42,606 nt of DNA from an uncultured Ignavibacteriales bacterium (lineage in GTDB: Bacteria; Bacteroidota; Ignavibacteria; Ignavibacteriales; Ignavibacteriaceae): assembly GCA_903929035.1 (NCBI GenBank), contig CAIYTF010000018.1, positions 1-42,606 of the forward strand, read 5' to 3'. The stretch's first letter is position 1. Every line of letters starts with the position of its first letter. Shown in pieces: positions 18,036 to 27,369 of this stretch. A model generated the notes under the pieces. That model was not told the DNA's origin. It made no database searches and saw nothing but the letters and a program-made list of their open reading frames with translations. Both the position numbers and the translations under genes were made by a program.

Positions 18036-18089
18036 CCTGTGTCTCACTGAATAGCCGTATCCCGTTATTCAAATTCTCCTCGGTTCTAT

Positions 18090-19754
18090 TCATATTCGCA
18101 GGCTTATGTTCAAATTAAAGAACGTGGTTTTCTTTGTTACATTATTCCTTAGTGAATTTGTTTCTTTTTCGGCGATTAATGAAATAAAGTGCCCGAGAAA
18201 AGGTTCATATCTGACTGCAAACGCGAGCTTCCTGTAATATTCGATATCCCCCTCTAAAAACTTCAGGTACTCGGCGTCTTGTGTCCTATGACCGAGATTA
18301 AGATCTCCGCCGACATTGGTTATTTTACCTGTCACAGTATCAATAGGATTAGCACCGTGAACCTTGTAAGTATAGCTCACATCAACATCAATTCGATTTG
18401 TTATTCTATAGTTGATCTTTCCAAAGAATAGTTTACTGTTAGGGTCTGTATCTAAAGCTATGTTGTAACCATTGTGCGTGTAGTTGTTAGAATGAAATCT
18501 ATGCGTGAAAACATAAGGTTCGATTCGGAAATATTCTAAACTTACATCAGCCGGAATAAAAGGATATAAACAACTGCTTTCAATACCAATATTCCATACA
18601 GTTTGGTTTCCGTACCATCCTGTTCCCACCCTCCCGTAAGAAATATCATCAATAAGCAGTATGGAATACAGTTTCATTCCTTTTATAGCGTTACTGCTTA
18701 CATTAAAGAAGAGTAAAGAGTTATCCCTGTCCTGCCCTCCGTGTTCAACAGCTTTATAGAAAATGAAAGGATTCATATAGCTTAAATCCAAACCGCGGTT
18801 TGAATAAATAGTCATCTCGCCGGCACCGAATGAAAAATCTTTGGACAAGTTAAACCCTATTCGATGGTACGCTAAATATTTTTCTTCTACCGTGTTTAAT
18901 AGTCCTGTTATAGTATCACCGGTGGAACCTTTATCACCGAGAATTTTCCCGTGATAGAACGTGTACTCTAATATACCGAGTTTCAGTTTCATTGAAAGGA
19001 AATCTGTTTCCGGTGCATTATCACCAAGAATAAGTTTATTTTCACCAAATCCTATCAGCTGTCTATCCCGCCCGAATTTTAATTTTAATACATCAAAATC
19101 AACAGTTAAATATCCATTGGTTTCATCGAAAAAAGAACTCGGGGGGAAGTTATTTGATAGGTTCCAGTTATATGATAACCTGTGAATGTGGAGTGCCGCT
19201 GATTTATTTCCGAAAACATTACCGTTAGTAGCCCTCAGAAAGAATCCGAATTTATTCATCAATGTTCCGCGTACTTCACCGCCTACAAGACCAATTAGCG
19301 AATTATTATGATACTGATCTATGTTATAGTTTGCATTCCCCGCCTCAGCTATACAATTTATAAAGAAACTGCCGGATTCCGGTTCCGAGTAAAAATAGAT
19401 ATATTTAGGCTGCTGAGAGAGCGGGTCGTAACTGCCTGCACCCAAGATTGAGCGTGAAAAATTTAAATCAAGGTCTATGTCGAAACTAAATTCCCGTTTC
19501 AAGTCAGCGAGCGTTTGTATGTCTATTCCATCCAATCGGGAACTGTTTTTAGAAGCCTCGATAAGGAAAAGGGCAGCTTGCTTTCGTGAAATAGGGATTT
19601 CGAAAGAATTATATCCCGTGATTAACTCTAAAACACTAAGTCTTTCCAAGAAAGGATAGACTTTGTGTGTAACAGGAACATCCTCCATTTGCGCGAACCC
19701 AATAGAGGTTATTAAAAGAATCAAAGCCGCGAATTTTTTCAAGAATTTCTCCAT
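18090..19754 (-). CDS. Wzi-like outer-membrane beta-barrel (capsule assembly Wzi family)
   Basis: This 554-residue protein has a signal peptide (about 1-21, ending GFAQ). An N-terminal segment, VYPFLERLSVLELITGY (32-48) followed by ISRKQAALFL, is typical of the periplasmic helical part of Wzi-family proteins in Bacteroidota. The rest alternates short polar and aromatic strands, as in an outer-membrane barrel, including GRDRQLIGFGENKLILGD and the SYMNPFIFYKAVEH stretch, and it ends in ISLRI. In Enterobacteria Wzi anchors capsule at the surface; relatives in this phylum are often of unknown role. No capsule genes are adjacent. The family is fairly sure, the function is not. Confidence 0.75.
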   Translation of the reverse strand: MEKFLKKFAALILLITSIGFAQMEDVPVTHKVYPFLERLSVLELITGYNSFEIPISRKQAALFLIEASKNSSRLDGIDIQTLADLKREFSFDIDLDLNFSRSILGAGSYDPLSQQPKYIYFYSEPESGSFFINCIAEAGNANYNIDQYHNNSLIGLVGGEVRGTLMNKFGFFLRATNGNVFGNKSAALHIHRLSYNWNLSNNFPPSSFFDETNGYLTVDFDVLKLKFGRDRQLIGFGENKLILGDNAPETDFLSMKLKLGILEYTFYHGKILGDKGSTGDTITGLLNTVEEKYLAYHRIGFNLSKDFSFGAGEMTIYSNRGLDLSYMNPFIFYKAVEHGGQDRDNSLLFFNVSSNAIKGMKLYSILLIDDISYGRVGTGWYGNQTVWNIGIESSCLYPFIPADVSLEYFRIEPYVFTHRFHSNNYTHNGYNIALDTDPNSKLFFGKINYRITNRIDVDVSYTYKVHGANPIDTVTGKITNVGGDLNLGHRTQDAEYLKFLEGDIEYYRKLAFAVRYEPFLGHFISLIAEKETNSLRNNVTKKTTFFNLNISLRI

Positions 19755-19976
19755 ATCTATGCTTAATGGTGAAAAATAAAGAGTTCTCCATTTACAAAAA
19801 AAGATTTATTTTGTTTATGAAATGTAATTATTTTATTTCAAATAGTCGCGTGCTCAGTTTTACAATCTTTTATAATGTTACTCGATATTTGTATAAATTA
19901 AGATAAGAATATTTTTTACTTGCAAGGTTTTTTTACCATATTATAAATATTTACAAAATTAATTATTTGGAGTCTT

Positions 19977-20468
19977 ATGTCTGTTAAAATCGGAATTATT
20001 ATGGGTTCGCAATCTGACTGGGAAACTATGAAGTACGCGGCGGAGAAGTTAGTTGAGCTTTCAATACCGCACGAAGTGAAAATCGTGTCCGCGCATAGAA
20101 CGCCTGATTTTTTATTTGAATACGCCGTGACCGCGGAGGAAAGGGGAATAGAGGTGATTATAGCCGGTGCAGGCGGCGCGGCACATCTTCCAGGGATGAC
20201 AGCCGCGAAAACAAGTATCCCTGTGCTTGGTGTTCCCATTCAATCAAAGACAATGAATGGTATGGATTCACTGCTTTCAATCGTGCAGATGCCCGCGGGT
20301 ATTCCGGTAGGAACTTTGGCAATTGGAAAAGCCGGTGCCATAAATGCCGCGCTGCTGGCAGCCGCGATACTTGCTAACACGTACCCCGAAATAAAAATTT
20401 CTCTGAACAAATTCAGGGAAAAACAAACAAAATCGGTTTTGGATAATCAAAGCCCAATAGAAAATTGA
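19977..20468 (+). CDS. purE: N5-carboxyaminoimidazole ribonucleotide mutase (class I PurE)
   Basis: This 163-residue enzyme converts N5-CAIR to CAIR in purine synthesis. Class I features are present: [14 protein letters not shown] near the N-terminus (phosphate loop with Ser-Asp), the catalytic His in SAHRTP (His45), and [12 protein letters not shown]. It starts with ATG after a GGAG ribosome-binding site (TTGGAGTCTTATG). No purK is visible next to it, so the partner gene must lie elsewhere. The gene stands alone between the divergent Wzi-like gene and a palindromic repeat. Confidence 0.96.
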   Translation: MSVKIGIIMGSQSDWETMKYAAEKLVELSIPHEVKIVSAHRTPDFLFEYAVTAEERGIEVIIAGAGGAAHLPGMTAAKTSIPVLGVPIQSKTMNGMDSLLSIVQMPAGIPVGTLAIGKAGAINAALLAAAILANTYPEIKISLNKFREKQTKSVLDNQSPIEN

Positions 20469-20802
20469 AAATTATTATTTCATAATTAATTTGCTGCTGT
20501 TTATACCAAAAGGAAACCCCTCACCCTGCCCTCTCCCGAAGGAGAGGGAATTGCAATCGATATCTTTTCCCCCTCTCCTTATAGGAGAGGGGATTAAGGG
20601 GTGAGGTTGTGTTTTGTCACGGTTCGAAACATAGCTTCTCTAATGGTAAACAAAACATACTCGTTTTTTCCTAAACAATTAGTGTTTTACATTATTATAT
20701 TTTATTCTGCTGAATTATTTGGGTAAATAAATATGTTTCTATTTGTATATTTGTTTTTGATACACGCAAATATTTTTTTCAAAAAGGTTATATAAATTTA
20801 TT
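20469..20802. other. Intergenic region with palindromic repeat
   Basis: This 334-bp stretch downstream of purE holds the large palindrome at 20515-20608. The remaining 190 bp are AT-rich and precede the cobalamin-binding protein. A TATATTTG box at 20746-20753 could be its -7 element, but the nearest TTTG is 24 bp upstream, outside the usual spacing. Confidence 0.5.
20515..20608. repeat. Nested palindromic dispersed repeat
   Basis: The outer arms AACCCCTCACC (20515-20525) and GGGGTGAGGTT (20598-20608) are exact inverted copies. Inside are two perfect hairpins: CCCTCTCC-CGAA-GGAGAGGG (20529-20548) and CCCCTCTCC-TTATA-GGAGAGGGG (20570-20592). The element can form a cruciform or a clover-like RNA. 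It is much more GC-rich than its surroundings and resembles the TCACCCTNNCCCTCTCC palindromes dispersed in many bacterial genomes. It may stop purE transcription, though no T-run follows. Confidence 0.8.
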
Positions 20803-21456
20803 ATGATTCGTGAAGTGGTTTACCTTGATTATTTAGATGCACTCCTGCAAGCGGACAAGTTTCGATGTGAGTCTATAATCGGGAAACTGCAAAGTCAAGG
20901 TGTGGACATAAGAGAAATATATATATTCATTTTTCAAAAAGCACTTTATAAAGTTGGAAAACTATGGGAAATACGGGAGATCTCTGTTGCCGAGGAGCAT
21001 ATAGCAACTCAAATTACGGATTACCTCGTCACAAAAGTGTTTGCAGCTCTGCAAAACAAGGATAAAACAAACAAAAAAGCAATTATCAGTTGTATGGAAA
21101 AAGAGTTTCATTATATTGGTGCTAAAATGGTTTCCAATATATTTGAACTAAACGGATGGGTATCATATTTTCTTGGCAGCAACACTCCGGCTAAAGACTT
21201 AATTAAGTTTATTGATGAAAAACAACCTGATGTAATCGCGATTTCATTCAGTATTTATATGAATTACTCCCGCTTTATTAAAGCCTTAAATAATATAATT
21301 AACCATTTTCCTGCTCAACAAATAATATTAGGCGGGCAAGGACTTACAGGACAACTTTTAGAGGAATTCAAGATGCAATATCCAAGTGTAAAATATTTTA
21401 ATTCAATAAATGATTTAGATTTTTATTTGCAGCAACCTGAAGTTATTAATAATTAA
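20803..21456 (+). CDS. Stand-alone cobalamin-binding sensor-like protein (CarH-type)
   Basis: This 217-residue protein has a helical B12-binding-2 cap (about 5-85) followed by a Rossmann-like B12-binding domain (about 90-210). The cap contains Trp55, nine residues, then Glu65-His66, the W-x9-EH signature of adenosylcobalamin photoreceptors of the CarH type. The second domain has EFHYIGAKMV with His103, in place of the lower cobalt ligand of the DxHxxG or ExHxxG motif, and GGQG at 177-180. No DNA-binding MerR domain or enzyme domain is attached. It could sense B12 or light and act through a partner, or be a corrinoid carrier. The MCE operon starts 237 bp downstream; a link is possible but unproven. 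Confidence 0.85.
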   Translation: MIREVVYLDYLDALLQADKFRCESIIGKLQSQGVDIREIYIFIFQKALYKVGKLWEIREISVAEEHIATQITDYLVTKVFAALQNKDKTNKKAIISCMEKEFHYIGAKMVSNIFELNGWVSYFLGSNTPAKDLIKFIDEKQPDVIAISFSIYMNYSRFIKALNNIINHFPAQQIILGGQGLTGQLLEEFKMQYPSVKYFNSINDLDFYLQQPEVINN

Positions 21457-21693
21457 TATATGGTTCGTTCAGAATAACATTAACACTTTCTCACCCGAAG
21501 AAGCTAAGATCGCGAAGGTTAGGTTTAGGAAATGCAAAGGTTATTCGCGGGCAAACACCTAATTAAAAAAATAGTAGATTTTATTGAAAAAAATTATGAT
21601 AACCGAGCTGTTTTTCCCGCGTAATTTTTTACATTTCCCACGTTGCAAGAAATCATTTTTAAAGATCAATATATAATATTTACTCATAAATAA

Positions 21694-22500
21694 ATGGATA
21701 AAAAAATTCAGCCCGTTATTTCAGCAATAGGTTTTTTGGGTTTTCTTCGTCAAAGATATGTAGCTGCTATATATTTTGTCAGTTTCCTTATGGAGGTCGT
21801 AACCCAAAGTATTTCTTTATATCGCAACAGTAAAATAAGTAAAATTGTGATCTTCAGACAAATACTCTATACAGGTTATGAAGCACTCAGTTTAATATCA
21901 TTGATAGCAATCGCGATTGGTGCAATTATTATTATCGAGGGAAATTCTGTTTTCGAGGGATTTACACGAAGTAAAATTTTTTACACGATTTTTGTTTCTA
22001 TAGTTACACGCGAATTAAGCTGTTTACTAACTGCAATAATAATAATAGCCCGCTCCGGCACGGCAATTTCGACTGAATTAGGAAATATGGTAGTGAATCA
22101 CGAGATAGATGCACTTCTTTCTTTTGGGGTTTCTCCAATAGCCTATTTGGTTGTCCCGCGCATTCTTGGAGTGTTAATTTCAATAGTAACATTAAGCATA
22201 TATTTTAACGCGCTATCGACACTCAGCGGATGGGCAATAACGAATTTATTTTCTCCGGTAGAGTTCAAAGATTACTTCTATGGAATCTTTTCTGAATTGA
22301 ATTTCATTGACATAATTGCAAGCTCGCTAAAATCAACAATTTTCGGATTCCTAATCGCTATTATTTCAAGTTATGAAGGACTAAAAGTTGTTCGGGCAAG
22401 CACCGAAGTCCCCCAAAGAACAATTAAGGCGGTAGTTCGTTCTCTGACAGTAATCATTATTGCTGATGCCATAATCACAGTACTTTTATATTTCTCATAA
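21694..22500 (+). CDS. mlaE: MlaE-family ABC transporter permease
   Basis: This 268-residue inner-membrane protein matches the MlaE permease family, with about five to six membrane helices. The conserved coupling region RELSCLLTAIIIIARSGTAI (106-125) continues through STELGNMVVNHEIDALLSFGVSP, which corresponds to the REL-x2-LTA...ELG-x2-x4-IDAL pattern of E. coli MlaE. It should form the membrane channel for phospholipid movement together with an MCE protein. It opens a tightly packed four-gene operon with spacings of 8 bp, an 11-bp overlap and 2 bp. Unlike the ATPase-like subunit that follows, its conserved regions look intact. Confidence 0.93.
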   Translation: MDKKIQPVISAIGFLGFLRQRYVAAIYFVSFLMEVVTQSISLYRNSKISKIVIFRQILYTGYEALSLISLIAIAIGAIIIIEGNSVFEGFTRSKIFYTIFVSIVTRELSCLLTAIIIIARSGTAISTELGNMVVNHEIDALLSFGVSPIAYLVVPRILGVLISIVTLSIYFNALSTLSGWAITNLFSPVEFKDYFYGIFSELNFIDIIASSLKSTIFGFLIAIISSYEGLKVVRASTEVPQRTIKAVVRSLTVIIIADAIITVLLYFS

Positions 22501-22508
22501 TACGCTAA

Positions 22509-23255
22509 ATGATACAGGTAAATAATCTGACTCATAAAGTTGATTCAGACTTGATATTGAATAATTTCAGTTATAAATTTAATAATGGACAATTGACGGG
22601 TATTCTTGCTCCGGTTGAAGAAAATATGCCGGAATTATTAAGGATGATGTGCGGAATTACCGAACCACAACAAGGCAATATATATATAGAAAAAATAGAT
22701 ATATTTAACGATAGCCCTGAACGTATAAAAAACATTCGTAAAAAAATTTCATTTGTGTTCAATCGCGGCGGATTAATATCGAATCTTTCTATACTTGAAA
22801 ATCTATTGCTGCCATTGGATTTCCATTTCCCAGATGAAGATCATACAATGAAACTCGATAAAATTAAAGCTATTTTCGAACACTTCGGGTTAAATATTAA
22901 TTTGCTTTCAGAGAGACCTGCTACACTGCATCCACAATTCAAAAAGTTAATGCTTATAATCAGGGCTTTTCTTCCAAACCCCGCGATCATTCTATACGAT
23001 AATCCATTGGTTGATTTGGAGCTTAGCTTTAAGAAAAAGATAATCGGGTATCTTTACAAATTGCAAAGTAATGGGGTCACGCAAATTTTTGTTTCAACAT
23101 CGGATGTTTTATTGGAACTATCCGATGTTAATTTAGTATTTAAATCCGGATGTTTAATTGAATCCGGCAAATGGGAAGACCTCATTATGAGCAATTCAAT
23201 TATAACAAAAAACATTATCAGAGAGTATTTGGAAGTCGGCATTAATGAAACTTAA
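22509..23255 (+). CDS. MlaF-like ABC protein with all ATPase motifs lost (pseudo-ATPase)
   Basis: This 248-residue protein aligns along its length with MlaF-type ATPases: the Walker A region, the GGLISNLSILENLLLPL segment after the Q-loop, and the surrounding fold are recognisable. Yet the catalytic motifs are gone. Walker A G-x4-GKT is replaced by APVEENMPE (34-42, Met40 at the lysine position), the Q-loop glutamine by Asn85, the LSGGM signature by LHPQF (140-144), the Walker B DE by Asp164-Asn165, and the switch histidine by Thr197. The frame is open, hydrophobic core positions are kept, and the gene overlaps the MCE gene by 11 bp, so it is a maintained protein and not a decaying gene. It may be structural, or may pair with another ATPase encoded elsewhere. 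Confidence 0.85.
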   Translation: MIQVNNLTHKVDSDLILNNFSYKFNNGQLTGILAPVEENMPELLRMMCGITEPQQGNIYIEKIDIFNDSPERIKNIRKKISFVFNRGGLISNLSILENLLLPLDFHFPDEDHTMKLDKIKAIFEHFGLNINLLSERPATLHPQFKKLMLIIRAFLPNPAIILYDNPLVDLELSFKKKIIGYLYKLQSNGVTQIFVSTSDVLLELSDVNLVFKSGCLIESGKWEDLIMSNSIITKNIIREYLEVGINET

Positions 23256-24300
23256 ATTTAAATACACTGAACAATTCGTCAGTGTTTTCCTGTTAATTTC
23301 GTTGTTCATCATTGTAACAACAATTGTAATGATATTTTTGAATAAACGCGTATTTGAGAAAAAAATAAAATTTACCGGCAGATTAGCTGATGCAACCGGT
23401 CTTTCCCTATCTACTCCAATTTATTTCAAAGGATTTAAAATCGGAACGGTGAAAGACTTTCACCTTACCCCTGATAATTACATTGAAGCAGACCTTGAGA
23501 TTTACAAAGAATATCGGGATCGCGTTGTAAATAACTCCGCGTTATGGAAAGGATTAAATCCGGTCACTAATACAAGTTCACTTGAACTGCTGCAAGGCAT
23601 TGGGTCAGTAGGTGTACTTTCCGAGGGTTCTCTTCTTCCTGCTATTGATGTGCCGGATGGACGGAGGCTTTTAATGGAAGGCAGGGTAAAACAATCAGGA
23701 GATCCGCTCAGCACGCTGCTTGCAAACTTGCAATCATTCACGGAAAATATTACATCCGATAGCGTGGAAAACAAAGGACCTATTTTCCGTGCTGTAAATA
23801 ATTTTGCCGCTGCATCCCAAGACTTAAAAGAAATTGCAGGCAAGCTAAACTATATAACCGATGCTCTGTTAGAAGACAACAACCCGAGCAAAGGAACTCT
23901 CTTCCGAATACTGAACAACATCGCGGAATTAACTGCAGACTTGAAAACAACCAATAATATGGTAAAGAACACCCTCCTGAACACAAATTCGTTGATTGCA
24001 GCATATAAAAGCCCTGATTCACTTGGAATACGAATGATTGACCCAACCGGCGAAAGGATTTTCAATCCTATGCGTGAATCTCTGCTTGGCTTTAACCGAT
24101 TGCTGCCGGAACTTGAAAAATTCACTTTGTATATGAATAATAAGACCTCCGATATTACGGTATTATTGGATGATGTAAGAGTCATTTTACAGGAAGCACA
24201 AATTACATTTGAATCATTGAATAAATTGCTTGGCAACGAAAATGTGGTTCAGAAAAGAGCAGTTGGAATATCTCCGCAGCGTCCCAAACCAAAGGAATAA
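23245..24300 (+). CDS. mlaD: MCE-domain lipid-binding protein (MlaD family)
   Basis: This 351-residue protein has one N-terminal membrane anchor (about 11-33) and an MCE domain (about 40-120): FTGRLADATGLSLSTPIYFK, then GFKIGTVKDFHL, with the closing SSLELLQG. The rest is a long helical tail (about 160-330), as in MCE proteins that form hexamers and periplasmic barrels. It would bind and conduct lipids between the inner membrane and the outer membrane. Its start lies inside the end of the ATPase-like gene (11-bp overlap). The last 20 residues are basic and proline-rich. Confidence 0.92.
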   Translation: MKLKFKYTEQFVSVFLLISLFIIVTTIVMIFLNKRVFEKKIKFTGRLADATGLSLSTPIYFKGFKIGTVKDFHLTPDNYIEADLEIYKEYRDRVVNNSALWKGLNPVTNTSSLELLQGIGSVGVLSEGSLLPAIDVPDGRRLLMEGRVKQSGDPLSTLLANLQSFTENITSDSVENKGPIFRAVNNFAAASQDLKEIAGKLNYITDALLEDNNPSKGTLFRILNNIAELTADLKTTNNMVKNTLLNTNSLIAAYKSPDSLGIRMIDPTGERIFNPMRESLLGFNRLLPELEKFTLYMNNKTSDITVLLDDVRVILQEAQITFESLNKLLGNENVVQKRAVGISPQRPKPKE

Positions 24301-24302
24301 CG

Positions 24303-25283
24303 ATGAAATTGCGATTTCTTCTGTTAGCAGGTTTATCTTTATATTTCTCAGCGTGTTTTATGCTGCCGAGAAAAGAACGAATTGTTTCTATGCAGGAAAA
24401 GGACGCGAACATTTTTTTGAGAAAAGCTATAGAACTTACTCGGAAAAAGAACTACAAAATGGCATATTCTCTATTTCAGGATGCACTAAACAGATATACC
24501 GAAATAGATGACGAAGACGGGAAAACACGAACACTTTCAGGTCTTGTAAAATTATTCGCGATTCAAGGCGATAAACATCAAGCTGATTCGATTTGTTCCA
24601 TTTTATCCGCGCAGCCAAACCTGAATAAGACTCACTCAATATTTTACACTGAAGCAATCGCGTTCAATTCATATCAGTCAAAAGAACTTGATAAATTATT
24701 AGCACTATTTAATCAAATTGATGAGAACCAAAATAATTTGGAGATAAAATCCATTGTTGCATCTTATGTTATTTTATGCTCGTTTGGTGAAAATAGCACC
24801 AGTACAGCCGCGATGGTGAATTTTCTTGAAACGCGGTATGATGGACTGCTTAATTTATCAAAGAGCCATCTTTTACAAAATATTGAAACAACCGCTTTAG
24901 CAGCCTATGCCCTTGCAATTAATTTATATTCAAAAAATGAATTTGAACGGTCAGCTAAGTATATCGCGACAGCTCTCGATTATGACATTCAAACAGAAAA
25001 TTCGAGAGGAATAGCCGATGATTATTATTTGAGCGGCAAAATATCGTTTCAGACTAAAAAGTTTAATCAAGCCATAGAAGATTTCCACAATGCGAATGAT
25101 ATTTACTCCGCGATAGGAGAAAGTCAAGGAGCCCGGACGAGTTCTGTATTTGCATTGATTTCTGAATATAAAGTATCCGGAAACCCGGTGCTGCTCAAAT
25201 CCTTAAAAGAAATTCAATCTGCTGTAGAATCTAAAGAACTGATCGAGTTAATTAAGAAATATATTTCTGAAGAAACACGATAG
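24303..25283 (+). CDS. TPR-containing lipoprotein of the MCE operon
   Basis: I do not know a named family for this 326-residue protein. It has a lipoprotein signal ending in YFSAC (Cys18), so it should be anchored in a membrane. Residues 35-310 are helical with TPR-like pairs, for example KKNYKMAYSLFQDALNRY and FERSAKYIATALDYD. Its start is 2 bp after the MCE stop codon, so it belongs to the lipid-transport operon. By position it could serve as the auxiliary lipoprotein that docks the MCE barrel at the outer membrane, a job for which other systems use unrelated lipoproteins. It is convergent with glnS, 17 bp away. Confidence 0.8.
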   Translation: MKLRFLLLAGLSLYFSACFMLPRKERIVSMQEKDANIFLRKAIELTRKKNYKMAYSLFQDALNRYTEIDDEDGKTRTLSGLVKLFAIQGDKHQADSICSILSAQPNLNKTHSIFYTEAIAFNSYQSKELDKLLALFNQIDENQNNLEIKSIVASYVILCSFGENSTSTAAMVNFLETRYDGLLNLSKSHLLQNIETTALAAYALAINLYSKNEFERSAKYIATALDYDIQTENSRGIADDYYLSGKISFQTKKFNQAIEDFHNANDIYSAIGESQGARTSSVFALISEYKVSGNPVLLKSLKEIQSAVESKELIELIKKYISEETR

Positions 25284-25300
25284 TCATTCTCTATGGAAAA

Positions 25301-27007
25301 CTACTTATTCTTTTTCTCGATCTTAGCCCAAGAGTCTCGAAGTGAAACAGCGCGGTTAAACACTATTTTGTCAGCTGTTGAATCTTTATCAACAGCAAAA
25401 TAGCCAAGACGCTCAAACTGGACTCTATCACCGACAACACATTCGCTTAAAGCAGGTTCAATTTTTGCATCAGAAACTACGACTAACGAATGAGGATTTA
25501 TTGCATCCCTCCAATTACCGTCTTTGATTCCTGCAGGGTCTTCAATTGTAAATAATCGGTCATAAAGTCTTACTTCAGAGGATTTTCCAAACTCCGCTGA
25601 TACCCAATGAATAGTGCCTTTCACTTTCTTTGGACTTGTACCGGTTCCGCTTTTGGTATCAATATCATAAGAACATCTCAGCTCTATAACTTCACCCTGT
25701 TCATTTTTTATAACCTTCTCGCATTTAATAATATATGCATACCGCAGCCGGACTTCTGTACCAGGGGCAAGGCGATGAAACTGCTTTGATGGATTTTCCA
25801 TAAAGTCATCCTGTTCAATATAAATTTCTTTTGAAAATTTAATTGTACGGCTTCCTTTTGCTGCATCTTCAGGATTATTTACTCCATTCAAATTTTCCGT
25901 AAAATTATCGGCATAATTTTCAATAACAACTTTAAGAGGGTTAAGAACGGCCATCATTCGGTTTGCAGACTTATTCAAGTCTTCTCTTACACAATTTTCA
26001 AGCTGAGCAACATCAATCATATTATCCCGCTTTGCCACACCAATTCTATCAGCAAACAATCTAATGGATTCAGGAGTATAGCCGCGTCTGCGATATCCGC
26101 AAATAGTGGGCATACGCGGATCATCCCATCCTGTGACATAATTCTCATTCACTAGTTCTAATAATTTCCGCTTGCTCATTAGCGTGTAAGTGATATTAAG
26201 TCGGGCAAATTCAATTTGGCGAGGGTGGAAGATTCCTAATTTTTCCAAAAACCAGTCATAGAGCGGGCGATGATTTTCAAATTCCAAAGTACATATTGAA
26301 TGGGTCACTTTTTCAATTGAATCACTCTCCCCGTGTGCCCAGTCATACATAGGATAAATACACCATTTATCACCGGTACGATGATGATTCGCCCTTAGAA
26401 TGCGGTACATAATCGGGTCGCGCATATTTATATTTGGTGAGTTCATATCTATTTTCGCGCGAAGCGTTTTAGAGCTATCTGGAAATGTGCCGGAGCGCAT
26501 TCCCCTGAATAATTCAAGATTCTCGTTTATAGTTCGGTTACGGTAAGGACTTTCTTTTCCCGGTTCTGTTAGTGTCCCGCGTGACAGCCTAATTTCTTCA
26601 CCTGTCGAATCATCTACAAACGCGTCACCCTGCAAAATCAGCTGCTCCGCCCAAATATACATTTGGTCAAAATAATCACTTGCATAATATACTGCATCCC
26701 AATTAAAACCTAACCACCGCACATCCTCCATTATTGAATCAACATATTCTGTTTCTTCTTTTGCAGGATTAGTATCATCAAAACGGAGATTGCATTTGCC
26801 GGAATATTTTTGGGCAATACCGAAATTAAGACAAATAGATTTAGCGTGCCCAATATGCAAGTATCCGTTTGGCTCCGGCGGGAAGCGTGTCTGCACAATA
26901 CCATTATGTTTGTTTGCTTTAATATCATCTTCAATAATTTCGTGTATGAAGTTTGATGCGCGTTCAACCTGCATTTTTTCTTCTCTGCCTAATTCACTGT
27001 TTGTCAT
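25301..27007 (-). CDS. glnS: Glutaminyl-tRNA synthetase
   Basis: This 568-residue class I synthetase charges tRNA-Gln with glutamine. The HIGH motif is at 51-54 within [15 protein letters not shown] and the KMSKS equivalent is MSKR at 277-280. The catalytic domain with the FDDTNP segment (76-81) is followed by the two anticodon-binding beta-barrels characteristic of GlnRS. Bacteria with GlnRS are a minority; in this part of the tree it is usual. The start is ATG with AAGG a few bases upstream. No adjacent gatCAB genes are visible. The gene stands alone, transcribed toward the MCE operon. Confidence 0.97.
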   Translation of the reverse strand: MTNSELGREEKMQVERASNFIHEIIEDDIKANKHNGIVQTRFPPEPNGYLHIGHAKSICLNFGIAQKYSGKCNLRFDDTNPAKEETEYVDSIMEDVRWLGFNWDAVYYASDYFDQMYIWAEQLILQGDAFVDDSTGEEIRLSRGTLTEPGKESPYRNRTINENLELFRGMRSGTFPDSSKTLRAKIDMNSPNINMRDPIMYRILRANHHRTGDKWCIYPMYDWAHGESDSIEKVTHSICTLEFENHRPLYDWFLEKLGIFHPRQIEFARLNITYTLMSKRKLLELVNENYVTGWDDPRMPTICGYRRRGYTPESIRLFADRIGVAKRDNMIDVAQLENCVREDLNKSANRMMAVLNPLKVVIENYADNFTENLNGVNNPEDAAKGSRTIKFSKEIYIEQDDFMENPSKQFHRLAPGTEVRLRYAYIIKCEKVIKNEQGEVIELRCSYDIDTKSGTGTSPKKVKGTIHWVSAEFGKSSEVRLYDRLFTIEDPAGIKDGNWRDAINPHSLVVVSDAKIEPALSECVVGDRVQFERLGYFAVDKDSTADKIVFNRAVSLRDSWAKIEKKNK

Positions 27008-27369
27008 TATTTACCTTATTCAGGGAGGTGCCTGCCTGTTTTTTCCATTTATAATTATTTTTCAAAATTTCATAACTAATCAACTTGAAAAGTATTCAAT
27101 TATTGTTTCATAATCAACGAAAAATTTGCAGATGTGAACAAGCTCAAGAAAAAAAGCCGGCAAATCGTTGGTCTATGATGGGAGCCGAAGCCATAATTGC
27201 TTCGCGCATCTGCATTTTCAGCAATCAATGGGATGATTTTTTGGGAAAACTCGTTCACTTAATGATTTTATAACAAAAAACTTTTTTGCAGCACGCCGTG
27301 TATCTATCTGTTTTATTGGAAAATCCGTATCTTTAGGTAAATTTATTATTATTTTATTAAGGTAACGGT
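27008..27369. other. Divergent promoter region between glnS and sucD
   Basis: This 362-bp gap must drive both flanking genes. An imperfect inverted pair, AAATTTGCAGATG near 27123 and CATCTGCATTTTC near 27208, spans about 100 bp, with GCCGGC and GGGAGCCG stretches between. TATCTTTA at 27328-27335 is close to a -7 box for sucD but has no TTTG at the right distance. Open frames here (for example 27085-27273) have no recognisable product. Confidence 0.4.

Noticed and set aside
18036-18089. Terminator between the converging HExxH and Wzi-like genes
   Set aside because: No stem of useful length and no T-run is visible in the 54-bp gap.
20620-20650. GGTTCGAAAC, which recalls a tRNA T-loop
   Set aside because: No acceptor stem, anticodon arm or CCA-proximal pairing can be built around it.
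20718-20753. Promoter for the cobalamin-binding protein (TTTG-N24-TATATTTG)
   Set aside because: The -7 box is exact but the spacing of 24 bp is well outside the 19-21 bp seen at the other three candidates.
27085-27273. 62-codon frame between glnS and sucD
   Set aside because: No ribosome-binding site or recognisable motif, and it covers a possible promoter region with inverted repeats.
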